From Thermocrinis albus DSM 14484 (GTDB lineage Bacteria; Aquificota; Aquificia; Aquificales; Aquificaceae): 64,000 bases of DNA. The stretch is taken from the NCBI RefSeq assembly GCF_000025605.1, contig NC_013894.1, forward strand, positions 791,529 through 855,528, in the 5' to 3' direction. The position numbers were made by a program, and so were the translations under genes. Under the pieces are notes generated by a model. The model searched no databases. It was not told the origin of the DNA and was given only the letters and a program-made list of their open reading frames with translations. Below are positions 43,939 to 52,992 of the stretch, in pieces (positions within the stretch are counted from its first letter, which is position 1; each line of letters opens with the position of its first letter).

Positions 43939-44488
43939 GGGCTCTCCACAGTAGCTGGGATATCTCCTCCTCCATCCCCTCCTCCTTCTCTATAATACCA
44001 GATACCACCAGTAGAAAGATTCTCTCTAAGGTACCTACAAAGACGGCCAAAGCGTACTCTCTCCGGACTTTTATTAAACCTTCTCCTATGGCTTCGTCCA
44101 AAACCTTTAGAACGATGTCTTTGGGAAGATGGGTGTATTCGGTAACCTCCTCTCCTCTAAAGTAGTGGAAGAGATTGATGTACCTAAAGGCTTCAGGGTT
44201 GTTAAAGGAGAATCTTAGAAAAGCCTGAGCCACCAGAAGAAAACGTTGTCTTACGTTTTCACCTTTTTCATAAGCCTCCGAAAGTACCTGGTAAAACTGT
44301 TCCGAACAATAGGCAAAGAGGGTCCTCACTATCTGATCTTTGCTGGTGAAATGCCTGTAGATGGCCCCTTCAGTAATACCCACCTCACTGGCTATATCCC
44401 TCATGGTAGTTTCCTTTATTCCCTTCTCCGAAAAGAGCTTGAGAGATGCATCAAGTATTCTGGTGCGCGTGCTGGATCTTCTAGGCAT
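43925..44488 (-). CDS. TetR/AcrR-family transcriptional regulator
   Basis: This 187-residue regulator has the N-terminal TetR helix-turn-helix: TRTRILDASLKLFSEKGIKETTMRDIASEVGITEGAIYRHF (residues 7-47). A helical ligand-binding domain follows. It converges with the encapsulin gene, overlapping by 14 bp, and is divergent from trpG/pabA. The palindrome in the encapsulin promoter and an imperfect GTT..AAC repeat in its own promoter region are candidate binding sites. The ligand is unknown. Confidence 0.9.
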   Translation of the reverse strand: MPRRSSTRTRILDASLKLFSEKGIKETTMRDIASEVGITEGAIYRHFTSKDQIVRTLFAYCSEQFYQVLSEAYEKGENVRQRFLLVAQAFLRFSFNNPEAFRYINLFHYFRGEEVTEYTHLPKDIVLKVLDEAIGEGLIKVRREYALAVFVGTLERIFLLVVSGIIEKEEGMEEEISQLLWRALTSL

Positions 44489-44544
44489 AACCCATTATTA
44501 TACTTGTTGACAGCTAACTATCCTCTATTTAGACTTTTAGTATC
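44489..44544. promoter_or_regulatory. Divergent promoter region of tetR and trpG/pabA
   Basis: On the plus strand TTGACA at about 44504 and TAGACT 17 bp later could form the trpG promoter. On the minus strand TATAAT lies about 10 bp before the tetR ATG. The shared piece contains the imperfect palindrome GTTAGCTGTCAAC. These hexamers are short and the assignment is tentative. Confidence 0.35.
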
Positions 44545-45135
44545 ATGAAGGTGCTCATGATAGACAACTACGATTCTTTCACCTACAACTTAGTTAACTA
44601 CCTTCAGATACTGGGCGCACAGGTAACCGTGGTGAGAAACGACCAGATAAAGGTGGAAGATGTCCCTTCTTTTGAACCTGACGCGATAGTTATATCACCT
44701 GGTCCCTGTACACCCAGAGAGGCCGGCATATCGGTGGAGGTAATAAAGAGTTACTATACCAAGTATCCCATACTGGGTGTGTGTTTAGGACACCAGGCTA
44801 TAGGTTACGCTTTCGGTGCCAACATAGTGAGAGCAAAAAGACTCATGCATGGTAAAACATCCCTCATATACCACGAGGGTGTGGGAATACTGGAAGGCCT
44901 CCCCAATCCTTTTGTGGCTGTGCGTTACCACTCATTGGTGATAGCGGAGGATAGCCTTCCGTCCTTTCTTAAGGTAACAGCACGATCCGATGATGGTGAG
45001 GTTATGGCCATCCAGCACACAGATTATCCTGTGTTCGGTGTCCAGTTCCACCCTGAGTCAGTTATGTCAGAGGCGGGCCTCGATCTTCTGAAGAACTTCC
45101 TTAAGATCACCGAAGAGACTCGTCTATCCAGTTGA
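44545..45135 (+). CDS. trpG: Anthranilate / para-aminobenzoate synthase glutaminase component
   Basis: This 196-residue class I glutamine amidotransferase supplies ammonia to TrpE or PabB. The motif IDNYDSFTYNLVNYL starts the protein. The catalytic Cys is in GVCLGHQAIGYAFG near residue 78, and the His-Glu pair is in VQFHPESVMSE near 168. A single gene often serves both tryptophan and folate pathways, so pabA is an equally good name. It stands alone; trpE is not nearby. The 3' end overlaps cutA by 29 bp. Confidence 0.93.
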   Translation: MKVLMIDNYDSFTYNLVNYLQILGAQVTVVRNDQIKVEDVPSFEPDAIVISPGPCTPREAGISVEVIKSYYTKYPILGVCLGHQAIGYAFGANIVRAKRLMHGKTSLIYHEGVGILEGLPNPFVAVRYHSLVIAEDSLPSFLKVTARSDDGEVMAIQHTDYPVFGVQFHPESVMSEAGLDLLKNFLKITEETRLSS

Positions 45136-45421
45136 GATAGTCCGGGTTACCAGCCACTATGGGCAGAGCTATTATCTCCGGAACGGTGTAGGGATGATTC
45201 TCCTTCACTTCTTTGAGGAGTTGAGGGAAAAGGGAGAAAGACGTTTTCACCACAAGGAGAGATTCCCTATCTTTCTCCATATTCCCCTTCCACCAGTAGA
45301 GAGATCTCACCTCGGGAACCACGTTAACACACGCACCCAGCTTTTTCTCCACTATGAGATGGGCCAGCTGATCCGCTCTATCGGGTGGTACCGTTATGAG
45401 TACCACACAGTAACCCAACAT
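45107..45421 (-). CDS. cutA: CutA1-type divalent-cation tolerance protein
   Basis: This 104-residue trimeric ferredoxin-like protein matches CutA1: VVLITVPPDRADQLAHLIVEKKLGACVNVVPEVRSLYWWKG, then the C-terminal HPYTVPEIIALPI. CutA has been linked to copper tolerance in E. coli, but its true role is uncertain. It converges with trpG and is divergent from the recO-like gene with 17 bp between them. Confidence 0.93.
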   Translation of the reverse strand: MLGYCVVLITVPPDRADQLAHLIVEKKLGACVNVVPEVRSLYWWKGNMEKDRESLLVVKTSFSLFPQLLKEVKENHPYTVPEIIALPIVAGNPDYLNWIDESLR

Positions 45422-45438
45422 GTTTAATATCTTACCAC

Positions 45439-46011
45439 ATGGGTGTGGGAGATTTTTTGGTGCTTTACAAAATACCGGTGGAGGAAGATCTTCTGGTGAG
45501 GGTTTACGGTACTACAGGTATCTCTACCCTCTTGGTGAGGGACGGTACCCTCCCTCAAACGGGCTATATGCCCATCTTTGAACCCTTTAATGTGATAAGA
45601 CTTTACTTCAGACAATCAGGCAACCTTCTGGTGCTGGTGGATATCCTAAAGGTAGAGCCATACTCTTACCTGTCACTTCAGAGCTACGAAAGGTGTATGT
45701 GGATGTATCAGATACTGTTCTTCCTATACAGATGGATAAGATTCTATGATCCTAACCTCTTTGAGTTGGCCAAAAGATACCTCACCATCTTTCCCAAAAA
45801 CCCCTCCACCTTCTACATAAGATTTCAATTAGATGTGCTGAAGATAATGGGCCTTTTTAAGGAAGAAGCCTTTGGAGAAGAACTGTCATCTGTGGTGAGG
45901 CGTTTAGCTACTGCCGACACCCACACCCTTCATCGTATAGCGTTAAGCAAACAGATAAGACAAGAACTTTCCGACAGAATAAACCAGTTACTTACAGAAC
46001 ACTTTTTCTGA
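45439..46011 (+). CDS. recO: Probable DNA repair protein RecO
   Basis: The 190-residue protein resembles short RecO proteins of the Aquificales. The N-terminal OB-like part (DFLVLYKIPVEEDLLVRVYGTTG, then IFEPFNVIRLYFRQSGNLLVLVDI) and the helical rest (YERCMWMYQILFFLYRWIR) fit, but RecO is weakly conserved and the call is tentative. RecO would load RecA in recombination repair. It lies just before gatC with 4 bp between. Confidence 0.5.
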   Translation: MGVGDFLVLYKIPVEEDLLVRVYGTTGISTLLVRDGTLPQTGYMPIFEPFNVIRLYFRQSGNLLVLVDILKVEPYSYLSLQSYERCMWMYQILFFLYRWIRFYDPNLFELAKRYLTIFPKNPSTFYIRFQLDVLKIMGLFKEEAFGEELSSVVRRLATADTHTLHRIALSKQIRQELSDRINQLLTEHFF

Positions 46012-46015
46012 TAGA

Positions 46016-46303
46016 ATGATAAGTATGGACCGGGATATTGTGGACAGGGTGGCCAGCCTTGCCAAACTGAGCCTGAAGGAAGAAGAAAGGGAACTTCTCG
46101 GAAAACAGCTTTTGGATATCATCAACTTCGTGCGTCAGTTGGAAGAGGTAGACACATCTCATGTGGACCAATATCTCCTCACCGAAAACAGTACACCCCT
46201 TAGGGAAGACGAACCGAGGAGGAGTTTTTCCCAAGAGAAAGCTCTCATGAACGCTCCTCAAAGGGAAAACGGCTTTTTCGTGGTACCTCAGATTCTGGAA
46301 TGA
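46016..46303 (+). CDS. gatC: Aspartyl/glutamyl-tRNA amidotransferase subunit C
   Basis: GatC is the small stabilising subunit of GatCAB, which amidates Asp-tRNA-Asn and Glu-tRNA-Gln. The 95-residue protein has the family pattern VDRVASLAKLSLKEEERELL followed by LEEVDTSHVDQY and PLREDEPRRSF. A start at 46025 is an alternative. It overlaps thyX by 4 bp. gatA and gatB are not in the window. Confidence 0.92.
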   Translation: MISMDRDIVDRVASLAKLSLKEEERELLGKQLLDIINFVRQLEEVDTSHVDQYLLTENSTPLREDEPRRSFSQEKALMNAPQRENGFFVVPQILE

Positions 46304-47226
46304 CACCCTTTCACCTGATGGGATCAGACCACCGTATAGTGAGAGCAGCCAGAGTATCCTTTGCCAAAGATGATCTGGTGGACCGTGAGAGGGACATAAA
46401 ACTACTTAGGTATCTTTACCAGAACAAACACGCAAGCCCCTTTGAACACGTCATAATAGCTTTACCATCCAGCAGAGAAGAATACTTTCAGTGGGTGGAG
46501 AAGATTACTCTTCCTACCTGCCTCGTTTACTACGCAGAGGGTTACACTTGGCTGAACCTCAGGACCACCATCAACATCTGGGAACTCATACCGGAGGAAG
46601 TAAAAGAGGGTCTTAGAGCCTCACTTCCTGCCACCATCAGCATAGTGGAGGGAACAGAGGTAAGAGGTTACACGGTGGATGAGCAAAAAGTGATGTGGAG
46701 GGAGGATACATCATCGGGATGGATAGGGCTTGTGGATAAACTGGAACTGGGAACATGTATGGATCACTACACCTTTGTGGTAGAATGTCCCCTCTTTGTG
46801 GCGCGCCAGTGGATGAGGCACCGTTTTGGGAGTTTTAACGAAGTATCCAGAAGGTACGTAAGTTATGAGCCTTCCTTTTACATACCTAAGTATCTGAGAC
46901 CTCAGGCCAAGGATAACAAACAGGCCAGTGAGGACATACCTATGCCTGAGTGGGCACATTTCTTAAAGGAGTGGGATAGGATAGTGAAGGGTACCGTTGA
47001 GCTTTACAACAAGATGATAGAGAAGGGTGTAGCCAAGGAGCTGGCGAGGGGTGTTTTACCTCAAACCATGAAAACCCGTTTCTACTGGACGGTTCCCCGT
47101 ATATCGCTGGACAACTTCATCAGTCTCAGGGATAGTCCCCATGCCCAAAAGGAAATAAGGGAGTTTGCTGCCATTATCAAAGAAAGGGTAGGCTACAGAG
47201 GAACCGACAGGAGGATGAGACTGTGA
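46300..47226 (+). CDS. thyX: Flavin-dependent thymidylate synthase ThyX
   Basis: ThyX methylates dUMP using methylene-tetrahydrofolate and FAD, and replaces ThyA. The ThyX signature RHRFGSFNEVSRRYV is at residues 173-187. At 308 residues it is longer than common ThyX (about 220-250), with the extra sequence mostly between 60 and 160. The C-terminal domain LARGVLPQTMKTRFYWT matches the family. It is coupled to gatC and to thrB by 4 bp overlaps. Confidence 0.93.
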   Translation: MTPFHLMGSDHRIVRAARVSFAKDDLVDRERDIKLLRYLYQNKHASPFEHVIIALPSSREEYFQWVEKITLPTCLVYYAEGYTWLNLRTTINIWELIPEEVKEGLRASLPATISIVEGTEVRGYTVDEQKVMWREDTSSGWIGLVDKLELGTCMDHYTFVVECPLFVARQWMRHRFGSFNEVSRRYVSYEPSFYIPKYLRPQAKDNKQASEDIPMPEWAHFLKEWDRIVKGTVELYNKMIEKGVAKELARGVLPQTMKTRFYWTVPRISLDNFISLRDSPHAQKEIREFAAIIKERVGYRGTDRRMRL

Positions 47227-48134
47227 TAAAGATAGTGGTTCCTGCCAGTACCAGCAACCTTGGACCGGGCTTTGACACCTTTGGTCTTGCCCTTGGACTT
47301 TATAACATCTTTTTAGTGGAGAGACACCCCTCTTACAGAGTGTGTGTGATAGGTGAGGGTACACACCTTCCTAGAGACACCGGTAACCTGATGGTGATGG
47401 CTTACAGGATGGCCTGTAGTCGGTGGGGAGTGGAGGAAGTCCCCCTTAAGGTTATCCAGATAAACCGTGTTCCCACTGCCAGAGGTCTTGGGTCTTCTGC
47501 CACTGCCATAGTGGGAGGAATAACAGCCTGCGAGAGGATACACAACCTAAGGAAGAGGGTGGAGGAGAAGGTGGAGGTGGCTCTTGAGCTGGAACCACAT
47601 CCCGATAACATACTTCCTGCACTGGTGGGTGGTCTGGTGGTGTGTGCCAAAGGTGAGGAAGGCATATCTTTCGTAAAGCTGGACTTTCCTGAGGATCTTA
47701 GGGTGGTGGTGTGCGTACCTTCCGTGGAAGTTTCTACCGAGGAAGCAAGAAGAGTCCTCAGAGGAGATGTATCCCTACAGGATGCTGTCTTTAACGTCCA
47801 GAGAAGCTGTCTTCTGTTGGCAAGTCTTATGACCCGCCGTTACTCACTACTTAAAGAAGCTGTGAAAGACAGATTACATCAGCCTTACAGGTCCCGGTTG
47901 GTACCCGCCATGTACACAGTTATGGAGGAAGCTTACACAGCCGGAGCTCTGGCCTCTTTTCTAAGTGGTTCCGGTCCCACCGTGGCTTCTCTGTGTCAGG
48001 GAAACTGTGAAAAGGTGGGACAGGCTATGGTACGTGCCTTTAAAAAGGCAGGCGTTGAAGCCAAGTACATGGTGCTGCAAGTGGATAGAGAAGGGACCAG
48101 ATGTCATGAGGATACTGACGTTGGACATAGGTAA
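47223..48134 (+). CDS. thrB: Homoserine kinase
   Basis: ThrB phosphorylates homoserine in threonine synthesis. The 303-residue GHMP kinase starts at GTG with VVPASTSNLGPGFDTFGLAL. The ATP-binding motif PTARGLGSSATAIVGGI is near residue 87, and the C-terminal SGSGPTVASLC is typical. The GTG start is supported by the overlap with the thyX stop. It overlaps coaX by 29 bp at its end. Confidence 0.93.
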   Translation: MIKIVVPASTSNLGPGFDTFGLALGLYNIFLVERHPSYRVCVIGEGTHLPRDTGNLMVMAYRMACSRWGVEEVPLKVIQINRVPTARGLGSSATAIVGGITACERIHNLRKRVEEKVEVALELEPHPDNILPALVGGLVVCAKGEEGISFVKLDFPEDLRVVVCVPSVEVSTEEARRVLRGDVSLQDAVFNVQRSCLLLASLMTRRYSLLKEAVKDRLHQPYRSRLVPAMYTVMEEAYTAGALASFLSGSGPTVASLCQGNCEKVGQAMVRAFKKAGVEAKYMVLQVDREGTRCHEDTDVGHR

Positions 48135-48789
48135 CACTACAGTAGACGCCTGTGTCTTTGACGGTAGGGATTTTTACCGTATAGGCCGGTTCCCTCACCA
48201 AGATGTTCATCTTCTGAAGGGAAACTACGATGCTGTTTTGGTCTCTTCTGTAAAGCCCTCCGTTAATCACCTTGTACTGGAGCTATTCCCAGAGGCATTT
48301 TTGATAGAACCTAAGCATGTACCCATAAAGACAGAGGATATCCAGAAGGAGAAGGTAGGTGTAGACAGGCTTCTCAACATCTATGGTTTTATCCAGTTTC
48401 ATTCCACAGACGGTTTGGTGATTTCGTGTGGCACCGCTTTCGTGTTGGATCTTGTCAAAGACTCTGTCTTTGTGGGTGGATTCATAGCCGCCGGGGCAAA
48501 GCTCCGTTTGGAAGCTCTCCTCTCGAAGGCAGAACTTATACCTAAGTTTCAACTTCAGCTGGTGGACGTTCCGGTAGGTAAAGACACTCAGACAGCGGTT
48601 TTAGGTGCCATAAGGCGCGAGATGGTTTGCTTCGTAAGGTGTTTGCAGAGACAGTTTATGGATAGCTACGGTAAGGAAGCGTTCACCGTTATCACGGGTG
48701 GGGACGCATGGATGTTGGAGGGTACGGGTGTGGAGGACCCATACCTCCTTCACAGAGCCATGTGGAAACTCTTCACTGAAATGTCTTGA
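48106..48789 (+). CDS. coaX: Type III pantothenate kinase
   Basis: CoaX phosphorylates pantothenate, the first step to coenzyme A. The 227-residue protein starts MRILTLDIGNTTVDACVF, whose DIGNT is the phosphate motif 1. The catalytic ISCGTAFVLDLV and GGFIAAGAKLRLEAL follow. The ATG at 48106 is used since upstream in-frame sequence lies inside thrB. It ends with GGDAWMLEG. Type III kinase activity is independent of feedback by CoA in most bacteria. Confidence 0.9.
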   Translation: MRILTLDIGNTTVDACVFDGRDFYRIGRFPHQDVHLLKGNYDAVLVSSVKPSVNHLVLELFPEAFLIEPKHVPIKTEDIQKEKVGVDRLLNIYGFIQFHSTDGLVISCGTAFVLDLVKDSVFVGGFIAAGAKLRLEALLSKAELIPKFQLQLVDVPVGKDTQTAVLGAIRREMVCFVRCLQRQFMDSYGKEAFTVITGGDAWMLEGTGVEDPYLLHRAMWKLFTEMS

Positions 48790-49858
48790 CTATTCTGTAA
48801 TAGGTGTCTCTCTGAGCAGGTGTGAAACCAGCACTCCTTATGGCCTTTACCATATCCTCCACACGGGGTATACTCACCTTGTAACCCGTGGAGGATATCA
48901 CGTTTTCCTCCATCATCACAGAACCTAAATCGTTGGCGCCAAAATGAAGCCCTATCACTCCCACCTTCATAGACTGGGTCACGTGAGAGCTTTGGATGTT
49001 ACGGAAGTTATCCAGATACACACGGGAGAGAGCCAAAACTTTAAGGTAGTATACGGAAGATACTTCCTCCAGATGGTCCAGCTGAGTGCCTCCTTTCTTG
49101 AAGGTCCAAGGTATGAAGGCGGTAAAGCCACCGGTATCGTCCTGAATCCTCCTTACCCTCTCAAGATGTTCCAGTATGTGGTGAGGTCTTTCCACATGGC
49201 CAAACATCATGGTGGCTGTGGATGTCATTCCCAGTTCATGAGCTGTCCTGTGAACTTCTTCCCATTGGTCTGCGGTACATTTACCAGGGCTCAAAAAGGC
49301 ACGCACATCGTTAGAAAGGATCTCGGCACCTCCTCCCGGCAGCGAGTCCAGACCTGCCTCCTTCAGTCGGAGGAGAACATCCCTTACACTCATCCTCTCT
49401 AACTTGGCCAGATACACTATTTCTGGAGCAGAGAAGGAGTGAATCTGTATCTGAGGGAACTTGGACTTTATGGTGGCGATGAGCTCCTCGTAAAAACCAA
49501 GGCGAAGGTTAGGGTTTAAACCTCCCTGCATGAGGAGGGTCGTACCTCCCCAATCCACCAGTTCCTGAACCTTGCGGATAATCTCCTCCAAAGGTAACAC
49601 GTACCCTTCTGGAGAGCCCACACTTCTCTGAAAGGCGCAGAATTTACATCCGGCTACACACACGTTGGTGTAGTTGACGTTCCTATCTATCACAAAGGTA
49701 ACCACGTTGTCGGGGTGAAACTTTCTCCTTATCTGATCTGCTAAGAAACCCAAAGTGGTAAGATCAGCCTTTTCCAGAAGAAAAAGCCCCTCTTCGGGAG
49801 ACAGGCGTTCACCATCCAGTATCTTATCCTGCAGATACTCCACCGTCAGCGTTCGCAT
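48773..49858 (-). CDS. mqnC: Cyclic dehypoxanthinyl futalosine synthase
   Basis: MqnC is a radical-SAM enzyme in the futalosine route to menaquinone. The 361-residue protein has the radical-SAM cysteines C67, C71 and C74 in VCVAGCKFC. Conserved MqnC stretches follow: LLMQGGLNPNL, HSFSAPEI, SLPGGGAEILSNDVR and GFTAFIPW. It is more like MqnC than MqnE in length and in the GGLNP motif. It converges with coaX, overlapping by 17 bp. Confidence 0.9.
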   Translation of the reverse strand: MRTLTVEYLQDKILDGERLSPEEGLFLLEKADLTTLGFLADQIRRKFHPDNVVTFVIDRNVNYTNVCVAGCKFCAFQRSVGSPEGYVLPLEEIIRKVQELVDWGGTTLLMQGGLNPNLRLGFYEELIATIKSKFPQIQIHSFSAPEIVYLAKLERMSVRDVLLRLKEAGLDSLPGGGAEILSNDVRAFLSPGKCTADQWEEVHRTAHELGMTSTATMMFGHVERPHHILEHLERVRRIQDDTGGFTAFIPWTFKKGGTQLDHLEEVSSVYYLKVLALSRVYLDNFRNIQSSHVTQSMKVGVIGLHFGANDLGSVMMEENVISSTGYKVSIPRVEDMVKAIRSAGFTPAQRDTYYRIVKTFQ

Positions 49859-49879
49859 GGCTATTTTTAATATATCGCC

Positions 49880-50617
49880 TCACAGAGAAAAGTCACTGCC
49901 TAAATAAACCTCCCTGACTTCCTCCACCTGAAGTATCTCCTGAGGTCTCCCCTGAGCCAGCACTCTACCTTCTGAGATAATGTAAACTCTGTCCACCACC
50001 TTTATAGTCTCCCTCACGTTGTGGTCGGTGATGAGTATACCTATCTGATGCCTCTTTAGACCCACCACAAGGGATCTGATTTCCGCCACCAGTATGGGAT
50101 CTATGCCCGCAAAGGGTTCGTCCAAGAATAGGTAACGTGGGTTTGGGATAAGAGCTCTTGCCACCTCCAACCTTCTCTTCTGACCTCCCGACAGCTGCCC
50201 TGCTTTTAAATCCTTAAGGTGATGAAGACCAAAGTCTGTGAGAAGTTCCTCGGCCTTTACCATCATAGTTTCTTTGCTGTCGTAGAAAAGTTCCAGAAAG
50301 ATTAGGAGATTTTCTAAAACAGTCAGGTCCTCAAAGAGGGTATGCTCCTGTGGCAGGAAGGATATTCCGTATCTGGCTCTCCTGTGGGCGGGAAGGTGAG
50401 TTATGTCTTCGCCGTCCAACTCTATCTTACCTTCGTCCACCTTAACAAAACCTACCAGACAGTTGAAGAGAGTTGTCTTTCCAGCACCGTTGGGTCCCAA
50501 GAGACCAACCACCTCCCCCCTGTCCACCTGTATGTCAACACCTTTTAGCACCTCTCTCTTCCCGTATCTTTTCTTTATGCCATAAGCTTTTAGCATCAGC
50601 TTCTTACTACTTCCCAT
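49880..50617 (-). CDS. lptB: LPS export ABC transporter ATPase LptB
   Basis: LptB powers extraction of lipopolysaccharide from the inner membrane with LptF, LptG and LptC. The 245-residue ABC protein has Walker A GLLGPNGAGKTTLF near 35, signature LSGGQKRRLEVARAL near 140 and Walker B YLFLDEPFAGIDP near 160. The D-loop and the H-loop in LITDHNVRET are also intact. It ends 21 bp before the mqnC start and overlaps the RibD-type gene by 22 bp upstream. LptA and LptC are encoded at 26 kb. Confidence 0.92.
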   Translation of the reverse strand: MGSSKKLMLKAYGIKKRYGKREVLKGVDIQVDRGEVVGLLGPNGAGKTTLFNCLVGFVKVDEGKIELDGEDITHLPAHRRARYGISFLPQEHTLFEDLTVLENLLIFLELFYDSKETMMVKAEELLTDFGLHHLKDLKAGQLSGGQKRRLEVARALIPNPRYLFLDEPFAGIDPILVAEIRSLVVGLKRHQIGILITDHNVRETIKVVDRVYIISEGRVLAQGRPQEILQVEEVREVYLGSDFSL

Positions 50618-51258
50618 TCGGTGATGAGGTGGTGACCTCTCCTGAAGTGAGCCCTCAGCCTCAGATGTAGAAGATTCTTAAGACTCTTGAACCCTTCACC
50701 ACCCACCAGCGTAGGTACGTTTTCACCTCCCACCACCACGGGAAGGTGTATGAGCCTTATCTCGTCCACATAACCTCTCTTTATAAGCTCCCAGTTTATG
50801 GAGGCACCACCCTCCACCATAAGACTCTTTATACCCCTCTCGTAAAGTAAAGGCATGAGCTTGTCAAAATCCACAAGATCTTCTCCCACAACCCATACCT
50901 CTGCACCCAATTCCCTTATTCTCTGAATTCTCTCCTCAGGAGCGCGTAAGGTGGTGACAATAATGGTAGGTGCGTCTTTAGAAAATATGTTGGCGTCTAA
51001 CGGAACGTTAGCGGTGGAGCAAGGTATCACCCTTATGGGATTCTTTCCTTCCACGTACCTCACCGTGAGACTGGGATTATCGGTTCTCACCGTCTCACAG
51101 CCCACCATTATACCGTCCACCTTTGCTCTTATTTCGTGCAGGTACCTGTAAGCCTCTTGATCCATCAGTGTCATAAGCTCCTTACTGGAAGCCCCTCTGT
51201 AAAGGGTGAGCTTACCGTCCACTGTAACCTCTGACACTATGATGATGTAGGGTCTCAT
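50596..51258 (-). CDS. RibD C-terminal-type reductase (riboflavin synthesis)
   Basis: This 220-residue protein is a stand-alone reductase with the fold of the RibD C-terminal domain. Characteristic segments are EIRAKVDGIMVGCETVRTDNPSLTVR (near residue 40), GIKSLMVEGGASINWELIKRGYVDEI near 140 and a glycine-rich end. It most resembles archaeal-type 2,5-diamino-6-ribosylamino-pyrimidinone 5'-phosphate reductases. It should use NAD(P)H in the second step of flavin synthesis. It overlaps the phosphatidyltransferase gene by 4 bp. Confidence 0.82.
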   Translation of the reverse strand: MRPYIIIVSEVTVDGKLTLYRGASSKELMTLMDQEAYRYLHEIRAKVDGIMVGCETVRTDNPSLTVRYVEGKNPIRVIPCSTANVPLDANIFSKDAPTIIVTTLRAPEERIQRIRELGAEVWVVGEDLVDFDKLMPLLYERGIKSLMVEGGASINWELIKRGYVDEIRLIHLPVVVGGENVPTLVGGEGFKSLKNLLHLRLRAHFRRGHHLITEWEVVRS

Positions 51259-51878
51259 TCGTACTCCCTCCCGAAATGTTTGTAGAGATAGGCGAGCCTG
51301 AGTAGTAAGGACAGGAGGGTCAAAAGACCTATGATCTTTATCCCCACCGTCAGACCTACGGGAAAGCTCAACCTTTCTAAGATTGTGAAAAGCACAAGGG
51401 TTATGTGAGTTTCAGGCCTTCCGAAGAAACCCACACCTTCCAGAGGATCCTGTATCTTACCTTTTATCCTCGCTTGGTATCCTATCTCGGCATACACCAC
51501 GGGTTTTATAAAAGAGTGAAGCATAGAGGCTGTCACCACCACCACAGCGGTGAGCGGCCCAGCGTAAAGGTAACCTACCGTACCTAGCACCACACCATCC
51601 ACCCATTTGTCCACCATCCAGTCTAAGACGGCACCGAAGCGAGAGGCTCTGTCCGACAATCTGGCTACAGTTCCATCTGCAAGATCAAAGAGACCGGAGA
51701 GGATAAGAAAACTCGCAGCGGTAAGCAACTTACCATGCCAGAAAAAGTAGGCAGACAGCATTCCTGTAATGAGGGACAGGAAAGTGATGAGGTTAGGTGG
51801 AAAGTGAAGTTTGTACAGAACAACACCAAAGGGTGTGTAGAGGTTCTTGAGAATATCTCTCCTCTTGGTGAGATTCAT
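51255..51878 (-). CDS. CDP-alcohol phosphatidyltransferase
   Basis: This 207-residue membrane protein has the CDP-alcohol phosphotransferase motif D-G-x2-A-R-x8-G-x3-D-x3-D, seen as [30 protein letters not shown] (near residue 68). Several hydrophobic helices follow. It joins a phosphatidyl group to an alcohol such as glycerol phosphate or inositol phosphate. The substrate cannot be read. It overlaps ilvC by 4 bp and the RibD-type gene by 4 bp, in one minus-strand run. Confidence 0.85.
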   Translation of the reverse strand: MNLTKRRDILKNLYTPFGVVLYKLHFPPNLITFLSLITGMLSAYFFWHGKLLTAASFLILSGLFDLADGTVARLSDRASRFGAVLDWMVDKWVDGVVLGTVGYLYAGPLTAVVVVTASMLHSFIKPVVYAEIGYQARIKGKIQDPLEGVGFFGRPETHITLVLFTILERLSFPVGLTVGIKIIGLLTLLSLLLRLAYLYKHFGREYE

Positions 51879-52885
51879 TTTAGATCTTTACCTCCCAACC
51901 AGGGCATCATGTTCCTAAGCTGTGAACCTACCTTCTCTATAGTGTGTTCTTTGTCTTTCTCAAGAAGAGCGTGGAAAACAGGTCTTCCCGCTTGATTTTC
52001 CAGAACCCACTCACGCGCAAACTCTCCCGTCTGTATCTCTTCCAAGATCTTCTTCATAAGGGGTTTTACCACCTCATATATCCTCCTACCCCGAGTTACA
52101 TCACCGTACTTGGCTGTGTCCGATATGGAGTAACGCATACCACTTATACCGTACTGGTATATGAGATCCACTATCAGCTTAAGTTCGTGAAGACACTCAA
52201 AGTAAGCTACCTCCGGTTGGTATCCCGCCTCCACTAGAGTTTCAAAACCAGCTTTTATAAGAGCTGTCACTCCACCGCAGAGGACGGCCTGTTCACCAAA
52301 GAGGTCCGTCTCAGTCTCTTCTTTAAAGGTTGTCTCTATAACACCTGCTCTTGTGGCACCTATGGCCTTGGCATAAGCTAGAGCTTTGTCCCTGCATGTT
52401 CCCGTAGCGTCCTGATGGATGGCTATGAGGGCAGGTACACCCTTCCCCTCTTCGTACATCCACCTCACTAAGTGTCCGGGCCCCTTAGGTGCCACCATGA
52501 ACACATCCACAGAAGGTGGTGGCACTATCTGTCTGAAGTGAATGTTAAAACCGTGTGCAAAGGCAAGACTTTTGGAAGAGTCCAAGTAAGGTTCTACGCT
52601 CTCCTTGTATAGCTGAGGCTGTACTGTATCGGGTGTAAGCATCATAACGATATCAGCTTCTTGAACAGCTCTGGCAGGTTCGTAAACAGGGAAACCGTCC
52701 TGTAAGGCCTTTGTTCTGGACTTACTGCCGGCAGGTAGACCTATGACTACCCTTATACCGCTGTCGCGTAGGTTAAGGGCGTGAGCGTGTCCTTGGCTAC
52801 CGTATCCTAGAATGGCGACTGTTTTACCTATGAGAGGTTCTAAGGTGGCATCTGCGTCATAGTACACCTTTGCCATAGGTTCCAT
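51875..52885 (-). CDS. ilvC: Ketol-acid reductoisomerase
   Basis: IlvC makes 2,3-dihydroxy-isovalerate in branched-chain amino-acid synthesis. The 336-residue class I enzyme has the NAD(P) motif [20 protein letters not shown] near 28, and the metal-binding segments [14 protein letters not shown] and [25 protein letters not shown]. The C-terminal catalytic domain is complete. The ATG at 52885 follows the RNA motif copy 3 by 10 nt; a second ATG at 52876 is possible. A TATAAT box puts transcription start right at that RNA motif. Confidence 0.96.
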   Translation of the reverse strand: MEPMAKVYYDADATLEPLIGKTVAILGYGSQGHAHALNLRDSGIRVVIGLPAGSKSRTKALQDGFPVYEPARAVQEADIVMMLTPDTVQPQLYKESVEPYLDSSKSLAFAHGFNIHFRQIVPPPSVDVFMVAPKGPGHLVRWMYEEGKGVPALIAIHQDATGTCRDKALAYAKAIGATRAGVIETTFKEETETDLFGEQAVLCGGVTALIKAGFETLVEAGYQPEVAYFECLHELKLIVDLIYQYGISGMRYSISDTAKYGDVTRGRRIYEVVKPLMKKILEEIQTGEFAREWVLENQAGRPVFHALLEKDKEHTIEKVGSQLRNMMPWLGGKDLK

Positions 52886-52895
52886 ACCCTAAGGT

Positions 52896-52984
52896 CCCGG
52901 CCTTCCTACGAAGCCCGGGGCTGGGGTACTTCTATCCCGCCTTCTGTGGGGTGCCTGTATCCCCAGCAGGCGGTATTGGCACCC
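52896..52984 (-). promoter_or_regulatory. Structured RNA motif, copy 3 (upstream of ilvC)
   Basis: On the minus strand P1 GGGTGCC (52978-52984) pairs with GGCACCC (52948-52954), a compensated change from GGTGTCC/GGACACC in the other copies. P2 CCGCC (52969-52973) pairs with GGCGG (52937-52941). P3 CTGGGG (52961-52966) pairs with CCCCAG (52921-52926), again compensated relative to copies 1 and 2. The linker is GATAGAAGTA. The end hairpin has outer arms CCCGG/CCGGG and inner TTC/GAA (52896-52919). TATAAT lies seven bases before P1 on the minus strand, so the transcript should begin with the motif. Confidence 0.75.
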
Positions 52985-52992
52985 ACTAAAAA